A stretch of 64,000 bases of DNA from Sclerurus mexicanus (taxonomy: Eukaryota > Chordata > Aves > Passeriformes > Furnariidae). The DNA lies in assembly GCA_013396755.1 (NCBI GenBank), contig VWZF01006015.1, positions 62,133-126,132 of the forward strand. Reading direction: 5' to 3'. The position numbers and the translations under genes are program-made. A model generated the notes under the pieces. That model was not told where the DNA came from. It did not search any database and worked only from the letters and a program-made list of their open reading frames with translations. The first letter of the stretch is position 1. Every line of letters begins with the position of its first letter. Shown piece by piece: positions 52,085-63,352 of the stretch.

Positions 52085-52480
52085 GTTTAAATACTACCGA
52101 AGGGGCCTTACCAAAGGCTGCATCGTTATCACCAGGGCTTTGATTAAAGGTAACACTTTAAATTAAGGATCGGTTTATAAATGTTCTATTAATATTTAAT
52201 GAAAGAACAGTAGAAGCTGCTCCATTCCTTAATAACTTATAAAAGGGCCTGTTGTAAAATGCCTCTGTAATAAATCCCTGGCAGATGATGCTCTGACACA
52301 CTGGTTAGAGTAGACCATAACCAGAAGATGTTGGGGTATATATTCTCCTTGCCTCCTGGGAGTGTGACTCTCATTACCCTTAATGGGAGCCTCACAAGCT
52401 TGCTAAGGGGTAAGACACTCAAATGCTAATAAGAGATATTTAAGTCACAAAGCATGCAGTAAAGTGCCCACAGTTTAATG
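52085..52480. promoter_or_regulatory. AT-rich candidate element with transposon-like terminus, intron 4
   Basis: The segment AAGGTAACACTTTAAATTAA at 52148-52167 followed by TTTATAAATGTTCTATTAAT resembles the GGTAACACTTTA termini common in ancient vertebrate repeats. TTAATAACTTATAAAAGG follows near 52230. The whole block is AT-rich and well kept in appearance. It could be an old repeat taken up as an enhancer; family assignment is not possible by eye. Confidence 0.35.
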
Positions 52481-53779
52481 AAAAAATGTCAAAGGACAAG
52501 CAGGCTGGGGAGCTGCAGCTTATGTTGGAAAACTGGACAGCAAGTCCCTTCCACCCTATTGCTGAACCACAGTGACAAAGGCTGAGATCAACCCCTGGGC
52601 TCAAGTGCCAAGTCTCTGTCAGGCTGATCTGTGTCTGTGCTGATAGATGTTTTCTAAGGCTGTTTTTATGTAAGTCAGAGTGAAATTTGTTTGGAGACTA
52701 GTGTAAGGAGAGTATAAGGAAGATCTGTGTGCCTGAGCCTTTGCATCTTCATGAAACTGTGTGTCTCCTGACAACAGACTGGTGCCCATGGGGAAGCAGG
52801 ACACAGCCCTGGCTGTGCCACCAGCCTGGCTGCTGCTGGAGGAGGGCTCAGATTTGGGAGTTTGGGAGCTCCTACGCACACCCAGCGCAGGGGTGCACAG
52901 TGGGAAATGCCTTTGTCTGGACAGAGACTGGTGCAGTGAGGAGAGCACAAGCAGCAGGTTGGGACTGTACCTGCCTCTGATTCAGGAGCTGCTACACCTG
53001 GGCTGTCTTCTCTCCCAGATTTGCTTTGTTTTATATTGTGAGTGTGTGAACAATAGGCTAAACACTGAAAATTCAGGTGCACATGAGATCCTGTTAATCT
53101 GAGGCAGCTTTGTGTGAGTGAAAGTCTGGCTGCTAGAATGGAGAGGGACCACTGGGAGCAAACTGCACAAGCCAGAACGTGCAGAGGCTCAGCTTCCTGC
53201 CACATTAATGCTCTGTATTAAGGCATAAACTAAAATGTGCCCTGTGGGACTGTGGTGAGAATTAATGTCACTCTGGGAATCCAAGCTTCTTGATTCCTTG
53301 ACTTTTTGTGTCTTAATTCTCAAGCTGGCTGTTTCTTACACTGGGGGGTTGATTTACTGTTCTATTTGCCTGTAATTCATAGAAGTGAAACTGCTGACAA
53401 TCTGCAGAAGAGTCCTCAGCCCCTCTTGAGCCTGTCTGTTTCCAGAATATCTGGCCACTAGCACAGCTGTTGGGGCTGACTCTGGGGATGTCTGAGCTGC
53501 AAATGGCCTGTGGCAGCTGCCTCACGAGGGCTGCAGGAACGTGAGGTGCAGCTCTGCCTGTTGGCCTTTTAGGTTGTGGCTGCAGCCTGTCCTGTGGCCT
53601 CGTGTCCCTCTGTCACTGCCAGCCCATGTGGACACAGCAGTGCTGGGAGGGCACATGCTTTTTTCACATCCACCTGAACACACCCCATCCTGCCCCTACT
53701 CTGTATGAGAGTAAGTTTTTATGCTGCACATGGGAATCCAGGTCTGATTGCCTGGGGTGGCCCAGCTTCTGCCCTGAGC

Positions 53780-53920
53780 ATAAGATTTAATTATCCATAG
53801 CAGCAGCATAACTCTCAGAGCCACCATTGTTATTAATGGCCATAAAAAGAACCATAAAACCCCGCATGTTACATTTCTTGTAATATATGGTAATGAAGAA
53901 CAATTTGTTTTCCCTGTTTG
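53780..53920. promoter_or_regulatory. Candidate conserved non-coding block, intron 4
   Basis: Contains AAGATTTAATTATCCATAGC, GTTATTAATGGCCATAAAAA and TAATATATGGTAATGAAG, a dense run of TAAT and CArG-like words over about 130 bp with no repeat similarity. A regulatory role is inferred from composition. Confidence 0.35.
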
Positions 53921-56900
53921 GGTTTGACCTCCTCCTCTGCCTTTTCTTGCAGGTCTATGCATGCATGTGCTCCCTCGCATACCACCTCAGCCCCTGAATC
54001 CTTCCAGCACAGCTTGTTTTTTTTCCTTCCTTGTCGTTGCAAGCAGCTCTTTTCACACCCTCCTTTGTTAGCACAGGTGTGGTGTGTACAAGAGTGGTTT
54101 GCACACTTGAGTACAGGATATGGACCATGTGTAGCTTAGTTTGTCCCCTGTTCTTGGATGTTACCAGCTGTAGTGTTCAGCTGGGATTTTGTATTCAGTG
54201 GACCTTTCACAGGCAGACCCAAACCGTCTGGGTGCCGTGACATGCCAAGTCCTGCCACTCAGTAAGCCCAGAGTGTCTCAGGTGTCTTTTTGGAGGGAGA
54301 TGAGTGACTAAATGTCTTCACTGAAATACTAGATGCAGCACCATGGTATTTGTGTTGTTGAACAATTCCAATGTTGAATGATGGTGAAGAGAAAGTGCAG
54401 TTGATGGGTGTGAGCTTCTCTTTCTTTCATATACACCAGCCACTCTCATGCTTTGAGAATTAAGTTCAGAGACTGAAACCTGTGTTATGTATCTCAAATC
54501 AGGTTCAACTTTCCTGGTGTGTGTTAAAGGTCTAGGCTGGCTTTTTTTGGTGTGTTAGTGTGGAGCTTTGTATGCACAAACTTTTGGAGGCAAGGTTTTC
54601 TGTGCCTGCTGTAGGAATATTCCTGTGACTTTTTGCAAGAACCTATGGGCATTAGTCTTGTGAAAGCTTTGTGCTGCCTTCCTCACTCATTCTCAGTCTG
54701 CAGGTGGGTTGATGCTGATATTTGCTCCTTGCAGCAGGTGAGCTGCAGTGCCCACTCCGTGGCTGCCCTGGAGGAGGCTCTGCTGTCAGAGGAATGAGAA
54801 CACACCTCTGCCCCACTGCTTCCATTGGGAAATAGCCCCTTCTGCCACTGTGATGGGTGTTGGCTCTCGGTGAGAACACTCTTCTGATGGCAGAGCCCCC
54901 CTTGCCACTGCTGGGCCACAAGCCCAGCTCTGCCCAGAGGGGCACACACCAGGTTTAGTGCCAGCCCCCGTTTCAGCTCCAGGAATCTTATCCTCACCAA
55001 GATCTTTTGAGCTTTTGCTTTTCAGTTGCCGAGATGGGCATGTGAGTATGACTTCTAGTGCATTTAAAGGAGAGGAGAAATCTGTGCATTTCAATCTGCA
55101 GGCCATGTTTTCATGTTGCTTTATATCACCCTGCACTCTCTGTACCTCTGAAGATTATCCATCTTTGTAGGGGCAAATCTCTCTCTTGGCAGGCAGCTGT
55201 GCCTGCCTGCTCCTGTCTATTCCCATGTCCTTTGCAGTGCCCTTTCTCATCCCTGGGCAGTGTGGCTGGAGACTCACTGCTGCCTGTGATCCCTGCCCAC
55301 AGCCTTGGGAGAGGGAACCTGAAAATGCTCGGCACCCAGGGACGGACCCAACCTGGTCCCTCTGTTTCCAGTAGTCTTGTTCATCCCTTTGCAGGGAGGA
55401 TGTAACACCATAGGCCTTATGATATTTGGTGCTTTCCTTAAAATCAAGCTTGTCAGTTTGGGAGAGTGCACAGAAACCTGGCATTTTACTGAAAGGAAAA
55501 GGTTGTTCTTAAAATCTGTCATTCTGCTGAATGCAGGGGAAAAAGCAGAAGGACTCAGAGGGTCGTTGAAATGCAGTCTGGCATTTGCAATGACTTAAAA
55601 CAGCTCCTGAGTTCTAGAGCCTGTGTCCTGATTGAAAACTGAGCCGGTAAGGGCTTAGAGGTTCTTATGCCAGGGAGAGCAAAATAGAGATACCAGCCTG
55701 CTGGGATGAAGCTGATGGTTTTTTGTGTGCGATCATTAGTTGTTACTGTCAGCTTTGCCCTGTTTGAAGACCGACCACAGCCCTGCCCTGGGGCAGTCAG
55801 GCTGGACAGGGAGAGGAGCTCTGTCTGGGAGCATGCTGCACTGCTGAGCTGGGCTGATGAACTGTTGGGTCTGTGATGTGGTGGTGGGAGGCAGAACGTG
55901 TTTCTCTGCTGCTCTTGCCAGTTTGTTAAAAACGCTTCTTAGTGCCTGAAAACAGAGATATGTCAGTATTTGTGTATTCCTGTGAGCCCAGGAGGTTGTG
56001 CAGGGCTATGCCTCAGCTCCATCCTTTATCCATCAGAGCTGTGCACGGGCATGAGGGACTCTGTGGAGCACAAGAGTCTGCAGAGAAATCACGTTTATTT
56101 AAGGGGATTGCTCTTATTAGCAAGAGTGAACATTAACAGTCCTTTTCAGAGACTGGTGCAGGAGCTTCAGCTGTTTTGGGACCAAATTATATGTTGGTTG
56201 TCTTGAGGAAATTAGAGTGTATCTACTAATGTGCCAAGGGAATTAATGTTAAATGATGAGGGATTTAGCTGTTAAAAGAAGGGACAAAGAAAGGGTGAGT
56301 GTGCTGCCTATCTGTTGGAGCTCACTGTGGGTGCCTCCCTCTGGGGTCTCTGCACTGGTATGGGCAAGGCTAATTCCAGCCTGGAATAAGCCCTTGTTGG
56401 GTGTTCCTCTCTGAGAAGTGGCAGCAGCTCAGTAGGTGCTGCCCTAGAAGCTGCAAGGCAGACTGGTTTGAAAATGACTTGGCCACCTGCTATGCAGGGT
56501 ACTGTGTTAGAAATCTCCAGCTGCAGCATCCATCAGCCTCAATGATTCTGCACCCTTCCAGCTAACTTTGGTTAGCTTGGCTATGCTGATGTGGCCATAT
56601 GTTTCCATTTCTGGATCTCAGCTCTGTCCCTTATTTGCTGAAGAGCCATGAACCTCCTGAGCCTTGTGCCTAGTTCCTCACTCAGACTGCCTGCAGTTTC
56701 TGCCACCCAAATTGTGCTGAGCTGAAGGACAGGCTGTGGATGGAGGGCAGATGAAGTGCTGGTTCTTGGGGCTAAGACCCCTTCTGCATGGGCTGACCTC
56801 CTCCAGGATGTGTGCTTCCAGCAGCACTTGTCTTGGCAGGCATATTGACATTTCTGTGTCCCTGCAGGCAGGTGAGGGCACAGGTGAGGAATCTGCAGTC

Positions 56901-57004
56901 TATTGGCAGGTGCCTTGCCACTCCTGACCTGAGGCAGAGATGGGTTTACTCTAACTGACCAAGCTGCTGGGAGGAATGAATCTGTTTTATCCAGCTAAAT
57001 AGGA

Positions 57005-57202
57005 GGGGATAGAGAAGACAGACCCAGACTCTTCTCAGGGATGCACAGTAAAAAGACACAAATGGCAGGATGAGAAGGCTTGTCACCATGAAGGTGGAGT
57101 TTCCATCTGTGGAGATACTAAAACCCTGACTGTTCATGGCCCTGGATAATCTCATGTGTCTGCTTTGAGCTGTAGTTAGATCTATCCTGAGGATAGATCC
57201 AT
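57005..57202 (+). mobile_element. CR1 LINE fragment
   Basis: The + strand shows AGACAGACCCAGACTCTTCT, then GTGGAGTTTCCATC, GGAGATACTAAAACCC and TGACTGTTCATGGCCCTGGA in the order found in the 3' part of avian CR1 (pol end plus 3' UTR). An internal deletion is likely between the first and second block. The copy is old, carries indels and has no open frame. The 3' end merges into a near-palindrome at 57179-57199. Confidence 0.8.
57179..57199. repeat. 21-bp near-palindrome
   Basis: GATCTATCCT, G or A at the centre, then AGGATAGATC: the arms pair perfectly around a central unpaired base. It coincides with the 3' end of a CR1 fragment, from whose GATCTCC-GAGG region it may have arisen by mutation. 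Confidence 0.85.
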
Positions 57203-58319
57203 GTTTGTTACTCCATGACTTTCTGGCTTGGTGCTCCTCCTGCCCTCAGCTGGAAGGTTTCTTGTCCAGACAATCTCTCTGGATGTGAACATCTGACCTA
57301 GAAGTACCTGAGAGCAGAGCACAGCCCATAATGAGGGGATTCCTGGAAGGCAGTTACCTGCTGAGAGCATTGACCTGCTTTGTTTTTATTACTCAAAGAG
57401 TGTCTGCTGTTGAAGCAGATTTGGTGGCATTTATGTGATTCTCTAAGTGTCCCCTTGCTTGGTAATTATACTGATTAATCTGGATAATGCTGGAAATCCA
57501 CATGTGCCTTGTACCAGAGGGTATGCCACCACGTGCCCGTGTTATTCAGCTCTAACAGATGCTGACAAGAACTGGGGAGACAAGTCTGAGCTGGAGGTTG
57601 TTCTTGCTTTGTTAGCAGTGTCTGGGAAGGACAAGGTTTGTCAGTTTTTCCAGCTGGAAGGAAGGTGAATCTTGGGAGATGACTTTTCCATGCTCTGAAT
57701 GCAGAGGTGCCTGCCCCTGCTCTCTGTGCCCTGAAGGCAGGTCTGTCACCATCCCTGGCAGCTACTTTGCAGAGTCCCTGGGGGTCAGGTTGTGGGAGCA
57801 GAGGCTATCCTGGCTCTGGAAGATGGGACCACGCAGGTTTGTTGATGCTGGATGTTTAAGGGCAGTACCCATAGTGCCACATTCAAGGAGTTGATGTGGA
57901 GCATATGTGGAGACCTTGATATGTCACAGCCACTGGAAAATAAGAAGTTGTACCTTGGCCTAAAAGGCAAAACTAGCCTAGTTCTTGGCTAGGTGGTGGC
58001 AATTTAGGAACAGCCTCCCAGTGACAATCCTGCTGGGACTCCTGGAAGTCTGTGGCACAGGGCAGTTCATCTGCAGCAGACCCCTGCTTTTCCATGAGGG
58101 ATGGAGCCATGGCACCTTGAGAGAGGGAGTTTCTGATCAGTCTGCACTGCTGCCAAAGGCAGGGTTTTTGTCTGCCTTGTGCTTCTGGAAGAACCAGAGC
58201 TGGCTGGGGCCACTTGCCCTGCTCTGCACATGCCAAGCAGCCTGGACTTGCTCCCCATTGGGACAAGTGACCTTGGAGGTGTTCTGGGAAGTGCTTGAGC
58301 ACTTTCCTCCCATCTTGCA

Positions 58320-59110
58320 TGGCGTATTATGAGCTGTATCATTACGAGCAGCTCAGTTAAGTCATTACAGCCTTGGTGAATGCATGAGCTTTTTCCCTCT
58401 CTTCCCAATTCATCACTATTGTGCTGACATGAATCATTTTCATTATAAAATGCTTCAGACCCCGTTAATTAACAGAATTGCTTAAATTTCAGTGAGATAG
58501 TGCTTGCCCAGAAATAACGGTTTTGTATTCGCAGTGATGAAGTGGCAGGAGAGACCTGTCAGCAGGAGCAGCTGGGGCTGGTCCCTGAGCCCTCCGTGCT
58601 TGTGCAGGGCTGATGCTGCTGCCCAAGTGGGAGGGTTCCATCCTTAATGGGACAAGTGCCTGGAGACATGTTCTTCTCACCCTTTTCCTGTGTCCTTGTG
58701 GCCCCTTGGCCCCTCTGTGTGAGGTGGAGTGGGACTCTTTGTCAAATGGCTTCCTCTGAGCGGAGCCAGGATGAACAAGGGGGTCAGAGCAGACCCTGGG
58801 CCCCATCACAGGGTAAATTGCCCACTCCTTGATCCTTGGGGCCGAAGGCAGATGAGTTCAGGTAATTACAGAACTTGAAGTGACAGAAAGACAGAGCAAG
58901 CTGGGTGAAATTGTGCCTATCCATGAGAGCTGGGGAGCGGCAAGGATCTCAAGTGGTGGTTATGTCTTTATAATAAATCCTAACAATGATAATCATTGGA
59001 ATAATTGCTAGTTTCAGAATGGAAGGAGTGATAAATGTCTCCTGAACCGTGTTGCCAGCTCCTGCTGCACCTGTAATGTCATGCAAAGAGCAACGGGGAG
59101 GAATTTCATC
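58320..59110. promoter_or_regulatory. Candidate conserved non-coding blocks, intron 4
   Basis: Two AT-rich stretches (about 58325-58545 and 58955-59110) carry CGTTAATTAACAGAATTGC, CATTTTCATTATAAAATGC, TTATAATAAATCCTAAC and GATAATCATTGGAATAATTG words. They flank a GC-richer interval. There is no transposon similarity or coding potential. A regulatory role is inferred from composition only. Confidence 0.33.
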
Positions 59111-60950
59111 CTCCCAGCTCCGTGGCATTTCTGACTGCCTTTGGGCCACAGCAGCAGTGGCTCTGATGTGAGCCCTTGTCAGGAGGTGCACAAGGTCATA
59201 CAGGGAAACTGGCACCTTGCTGGCTGTGGAGGGCTGATACCTGACAGTCTCCAGGTCTATCCGTGAAGCCACATCTTGGCTCCTTTCGTCCTGCTGGCCC
59301 CCAGCTCTCTCCTCCGCTGTGCTCAGGTTATGCTGAGGGCTCCCTAGGAGCCAGGTGACTTGGGGCTGCAATGCTCTGTCACTGCTTGCTTTGCTGCACC
59401 TCAGCAAATGGCTTGGATGGTTCTCTGCTGTTTGCTTGAAAAGGGGGGAACTCCTTGTTCCCTTTGGGTCAGGCCCTTCACTGGATACCCGTTCCAGCAG
59501 CCCCTTCCAACATCGTTCCTAGCACTGGGCAGGATTACTGGTAGAACAAAGCAAAGATGGATTTTGCAGTTCACAGTAGGAGGAGGTAAAGCTGATGGTT
59601 AAACAGAAAAGGCTGGAAGAGAGAGGAATTACCAAAACATAAAACAATATCTAAATCTGTGGGAACGTTAAAAAACTGAGCTGGAGTGGATTTTAAGCTG
59701 ATTCCTAGCTATTCTGGGATGCCGCTGGTGCAGTGGGACTGGAATGTGGTGCTAATGACCTTGTACCCATGCAGGCACTGCTGTGTGCCCTTGGTGCCAC
59801 CTCAGGGCAGAGTTATTTCTTTCTTTCATTCTCAAAATGTTTCTTCTCTGCTTTGTTTCCATGTATATGAAACACTCCTGGGTGACATAGGAAGTGGTAA
59901 CTTATGCCATTCACATGGTTTTTGGAGGTTTATTGCCCTTTGTTTCTTGTTTTATGTTCCTTTATATTTTAGTCCTGGTCAGTTCCCCCAGGTCCAGAAG
60001 AATACTGGGGACCTATAAACACTATTTTTAAGAGACTTATTCATAAGAAGTACTACTATACCATACCTTTTGTTAAGCTCTAGTGCACTCTGACACAGGC
60101 ATGTGTACTGTTGTCCCTCGTCTCCCTAACTTAGAGGGACACTTGAAAATAAAGGGGTTTGTGCAGACAGACTTTTGGAAATGCTGTTTCCTCCCATTAT
60201 CCAAATTACACAGGGCCTCCCCAGGCATGCTCAGGCCGTGGTCCCTGTGAGATGGGGGACACCCATTATTTGTTGGGGGCGCTACAGCCAGCCTGGCTCC
60301 TGCTCAGCAGATCAGGATAAGTGGGATGCTGCAGATCTGTGCCAGGGGGGTTTCATGACTCAGCCTGGGCTTTTACAGAGCCCTTCTGTGCAGACCTTGA
60401 GGCTGGCCCCAGCACAGCCCTCGTATTTGGGTGAGGGCTAGGATGAGTCTTCTCCATCCTCTCGCTCCTGTGACTCCAGCTCCCACCAATCCTCTGGCCC
60501 CCACAAATCTTCCATCCAGCTCCCGGCCTCCCTGGAGAGAAGCACAAGCCTCTTCTGTGCCAGGGTTTAACACTGTGGAAGCTGCCAGCAGCCCACAGGA
60601 GAAGCAGCAGTTGGAATTCTTATGCTTCATGCAGAGACTTGCTGGGAGCAGGTTGGGCCTATGGCTGTTCCAGGGCTTCGGGGGGGACTTTGGGGATGTT
60701 TCTGCATGGCTGACAACCCCCTGGGCTTGTTCTGCTCTCCAAAGCCCTTTTTACCTCCTTAGTTGACTTTTGCTTATGTGACCTCTGTGAAGGGAGTCAG
60801 CAGACATTGTGACGAGCAGCACCAGGGCTGTGCTGGGGATGGTGTCCCCAGCAGTCAAAGGAAGTGACAGTCCCTTCTCCTTGACACTGGGGGAGACACA
60901 AGTGCTGCATCTGGCTCTGGACTGCCAAATATGATTCTATGGGCATACCA

Positions 60951-61111
60951 GAGTGAGTCCAGGGAAGGGCCACGAAGGTTGGTGAAATACTGGAGCATCT
61001 GTCCTGTGCAAAGAAGCTGGGAGATTCAGCTGGTCTTGTTTAGAGCTGGAGCTTGTCCAAAGTAATCTCCAGTGGCCCCTTTCAGCCTCAGAGTCTGTGA
61101 CTCTTCAGATG
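60951..61111 (+). mobile_element. CR1 LINE fragment with internal deletion, next to exon 4 acceptor
   Basis: GTGAGTCCAGGGAAGGGCCA, CGAAGGTTGGTGAAATACTG, GAGCATCTGTCCTGTG and TTGTTTAGAGCTGGAG follow the CR1 3' coding order. It then jumps to AGTAATCTCCAGTGGCCCCT and TTCAGCCTCAGAGTCTGTGA, which correspond to the extreme CR1 3' end. So several hundred bases of the parent are missing. The copy ends about 44 nt before the coding exon at 61155. Confidence 0.82.
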
Positions 61112-61154
61112 CTCTGTGACCTGCCTGTGCTCACGCTGTCCTGCCCATTTCCAG

Positions 61155-61322
61155 GTGTGATCCGGACAGCCGTGGCTGACCTGGACCGTGAGACACAGGA
61201 CCGCTACGAGGTGGTGATCCGTGCAACAGACATGGCAGGACAGCTGGGTGGCCTGTCTGGATCCACCACAGTCACCATCGTAGTCACTGATGTCAACGAC
61301 AACCCACCGCGCTTCCCTCAGA
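61155..61322 (+). CDS. CDH22: Cadherin-22, coding exon 4 (second half of EC2)
   Basis: A 168-nt exon, phase 1 at both ends, completing Gly214 and encoding residues 215-269 plus the first base of Lys270. It contains DLDRE at 222-226, the YEVVIRATDMAGQ strand, and TVTIVVTDVNDNPPRFPQ, with the full linker motif DVNDNPP at 259-265 that closes EC2 and coordinates calcium with EC3. The acceptor is ATTTCCAG, the donor CAGA before GTAAGT. Read-through of the donor stops within seven codons. The sequence is very close to CDH22 of other vertebrates as I know it. Confidence 0.97.
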
Positions 61323-62334
61323 GTAAGTCGCAGTGGTGGGGATGAGCACTGGCCCGTGTCCCGGTTCCCTGTGGGTGGTGGATAGAAGCTACAGTCTCAG
61401 CCAAGCCTGGCTGCTCCAGCTGCTGGCAGGGCAGCAGCACTGAGGGACTATGACAAGCACAGCTGTTGATGTGGGTCTGAATGTGTCCCTGCCTGGCATG
61501 GGATGGAGGGGCAGCTGCCTTGTCTGAGCTTGTCCAGGGCCCCGGGCAAGACTTCCTCTCTGGTGGTGGTTCTGGGAGCGAGCAGGGTTATGTGGTGGGA
61601 GAGCAGAGCCGGCTCTTTCCTCAGCCCTCTCCAAGCTACAGGGAGAAGGCAGCCAGGTCTGCTGTGCTGCTGCCTCCTGGGAGCTGGAGCAGGGACTCAG
61701 CTGCTGGCCTGGCCCCTCCTGGCTGCTGCATCAGAGCTTGGCACACTGTGCCCCAGCGCGAGGCATGGTGACACTGCTCACAGACAGCAGCCTGGTCACA
61801 CGCAGCTCTGTTTTCTGAGTCACTGCTAGTGGCCTGTGGCTTGTGCTTGTGTCTGATCTGAAACCCTCCCCAAACAAGGCTGGGGGTGATCTTGCTGTGC
61901 GGAGCGGGCTGTGCAGTCTGTGCAGTGCACACTGACTGTGGAGCTTGGCAGCTCCTGCCTGGCAAGCCAGGGAAGAGGCTGCAGCTGGAGGAGGCTCAGC
62001 TCTCTGGCCATGTCTCCTAGAAATCAGAAATGGTAAAGGAGTCCTTGCAAGGAATCAGAGAGCACTGATTGCAGGGCAGCGTCCATACAGAGAAATCAGC
62101 CCTTACTTTCCATCCAGCACCTGGAACATCAGTGTTGGCCAATTATCTTCCCTCAGCTCTTATTTTTAGCTGGGGTGTTTTTTTCTCATGGTGGGGCATT
62201 CAGGACTATAGGCACAGGGGAGTATGGGCAGCCCTCGTAGCTCAAGGGTGCCCCAGGGAAGTTTGCAAAGGGCCATATCAGGCTGGGGGGTTCCAAGGCA
62301 GAAGCAGTGACCCTGATACCTTTTTCTCTTCCAG
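61323..62334 (+). other. Intron 5 of CDH22
   Basis: A 1012-bp GC-rich intron with donor GTAAGT and acceptor TTTTTCTCTTCCAG. Nothing else is recognised in it. Confidence 0.93.
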
Positions 62335-62522
62335 AGATGTATCAGTTCAGCATTGTTGAAACAGCCCCCGTGGGCACTGCCATTGGGAGGGTGAAGGCTG
62401 AGGACTCTGATGTCGGGGAGAACACAGACATGACATATCAAGTGAAGGATGAGGAAGGGGTGGAGATGTTCAAAGTCACCACGGACAGCAATACCCAAGA
62501 GGCAATCATCACAGTACAGAAG
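62335..62522 (+). CDS. CDH22: Cadherin-22, coding exon 5 (EC3)
   Basis: A 188-nt exon completing Lys270 and encoding residues 271-332. It begins MYQFSIVETAPVGTAIGRVK, a typical EC opening strand. The calcium-ligand segment AEDSDVGENTDMTY spans about residues 291-304, followed by FKVTTDSNTQEAIITVQK. It enters at phase 1 and leaves at phase 0 (AAG before GTGAGA). The 188-nt length is standard. The short loop KDEEGVEMF around 307-315 looks shorter than the serine/glycine-rich loop I recall for mammalian CDH22; that comparison is from memory and should be checked by alignment. Confidence 0.97.
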
Positions 62523-63352
62523 GTGAGAGACAAGGAGGGCTAGTTGGGTGGGGATGGCACAGGTCCCTGGGAGGGCCCTTTCTTTTGGGGACTGCTGCTG
62601 TTGCATTTGTGCTGAAGCAAATGCTCTTCTGAGTGCTGCTCTGGCAGTAGCAGTTGCATTTTTGTGCCTGCTCATGCAGAGAGAAACCTGTCTCTCCTCT
62701 GCCTGGATGGCAAAATGCAGAGCAGTGTCTGGCAGGAAAGACTGAAAAGGAGCAGCACATGAAGCCTGCTGGAGTCCCCCAGTATGGCTCGGGGATGGCA
62801 GTGAAGCAGCAGACTGTGCGGAGGGGACACCATGGGTAGAGCTACAGAGACGAGTGCTTAGAGCTGTTATTGATAGCACCTGTTAGGGAAGAAAAATGTC
62901 CACCTAATTCCTATACCTGACCAACAGCACTTTGACTGTATCTGCTTTCAGTGGCAAAAACAATCAAGCAAATACTTGGTGCAGGCAGGAAAGAATGATT
63001 GTTCTCCAAGGCCATTGTATGCAGCTTGCCTCCTCTGTAGAAATGAGTGGAGTGATTAATGATCAGAACTCGCTCATGTGCAGCACACACTGTGCTGTCT
63101 TCCCAGTGAATCCTGGGCACCTTGCTGGGGACTCTGGGGAGAGTGGGCTGGAGGCTTCCCCATCCTCCTGCCCCCTCAGTGTGGGTGCTGCTGACAGGAG
63201 GACAAAGCAGAAGCCCCCAGGCTCCTTCAGAGGCACTGCCTGGGAGCAGGTGGTTTTAAGGGCTCTAGTGCTGCCCTGATGTCTCTGGTGAAGGAAGGGC
63301 AGCAGAGGGGCGCCTTGTGCTGGCTGTGGCTTACCCTATTCCCTTGTGCCAG
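62523..63352 (+). other. Intron 6 of CDH22
   Basis: An 830-bp intron with donor GTGAGA and acceptor CCCTTGTGCCAG. Read-through stops after six codons. A minus-strand open frame of 237 codons crosses this intron and the preceding exon but shows no family resemblance. Confidence 0.93.

Larger units (their letters stand above)
51756..61154 (+). other. Intron 4 of CDH22
   Basis: A 9399-bp intron with donor GTGAGC and acceptor CCCATTTCCAG. It stays open in the coding frame for 107 codons to a TAA/TAG-class stop at 52079-52081. It contains two CR1 fragments (57.0 and 60.95 kb), a near-palindrome at 57179-57199, and AT-rich blocks near 52.1, 53.8, 58.4 and 59.0 kb. No other gene is seen. Confidence 0.92.

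Noticed and set aside
56508..56550. Possible CR1 tail (AATCTCCAG ... CAATGATTCTG)
   Set aside because: Only about 40 bp resembles the CR1 3' end and the upstream sequence does not follow CR1; too little to call.
62166..62879. 237-codon minus-strand frame across coding exon 5
   Set aside because: It is antisense to a well-supported CDH22 exon and has no domain of its own.
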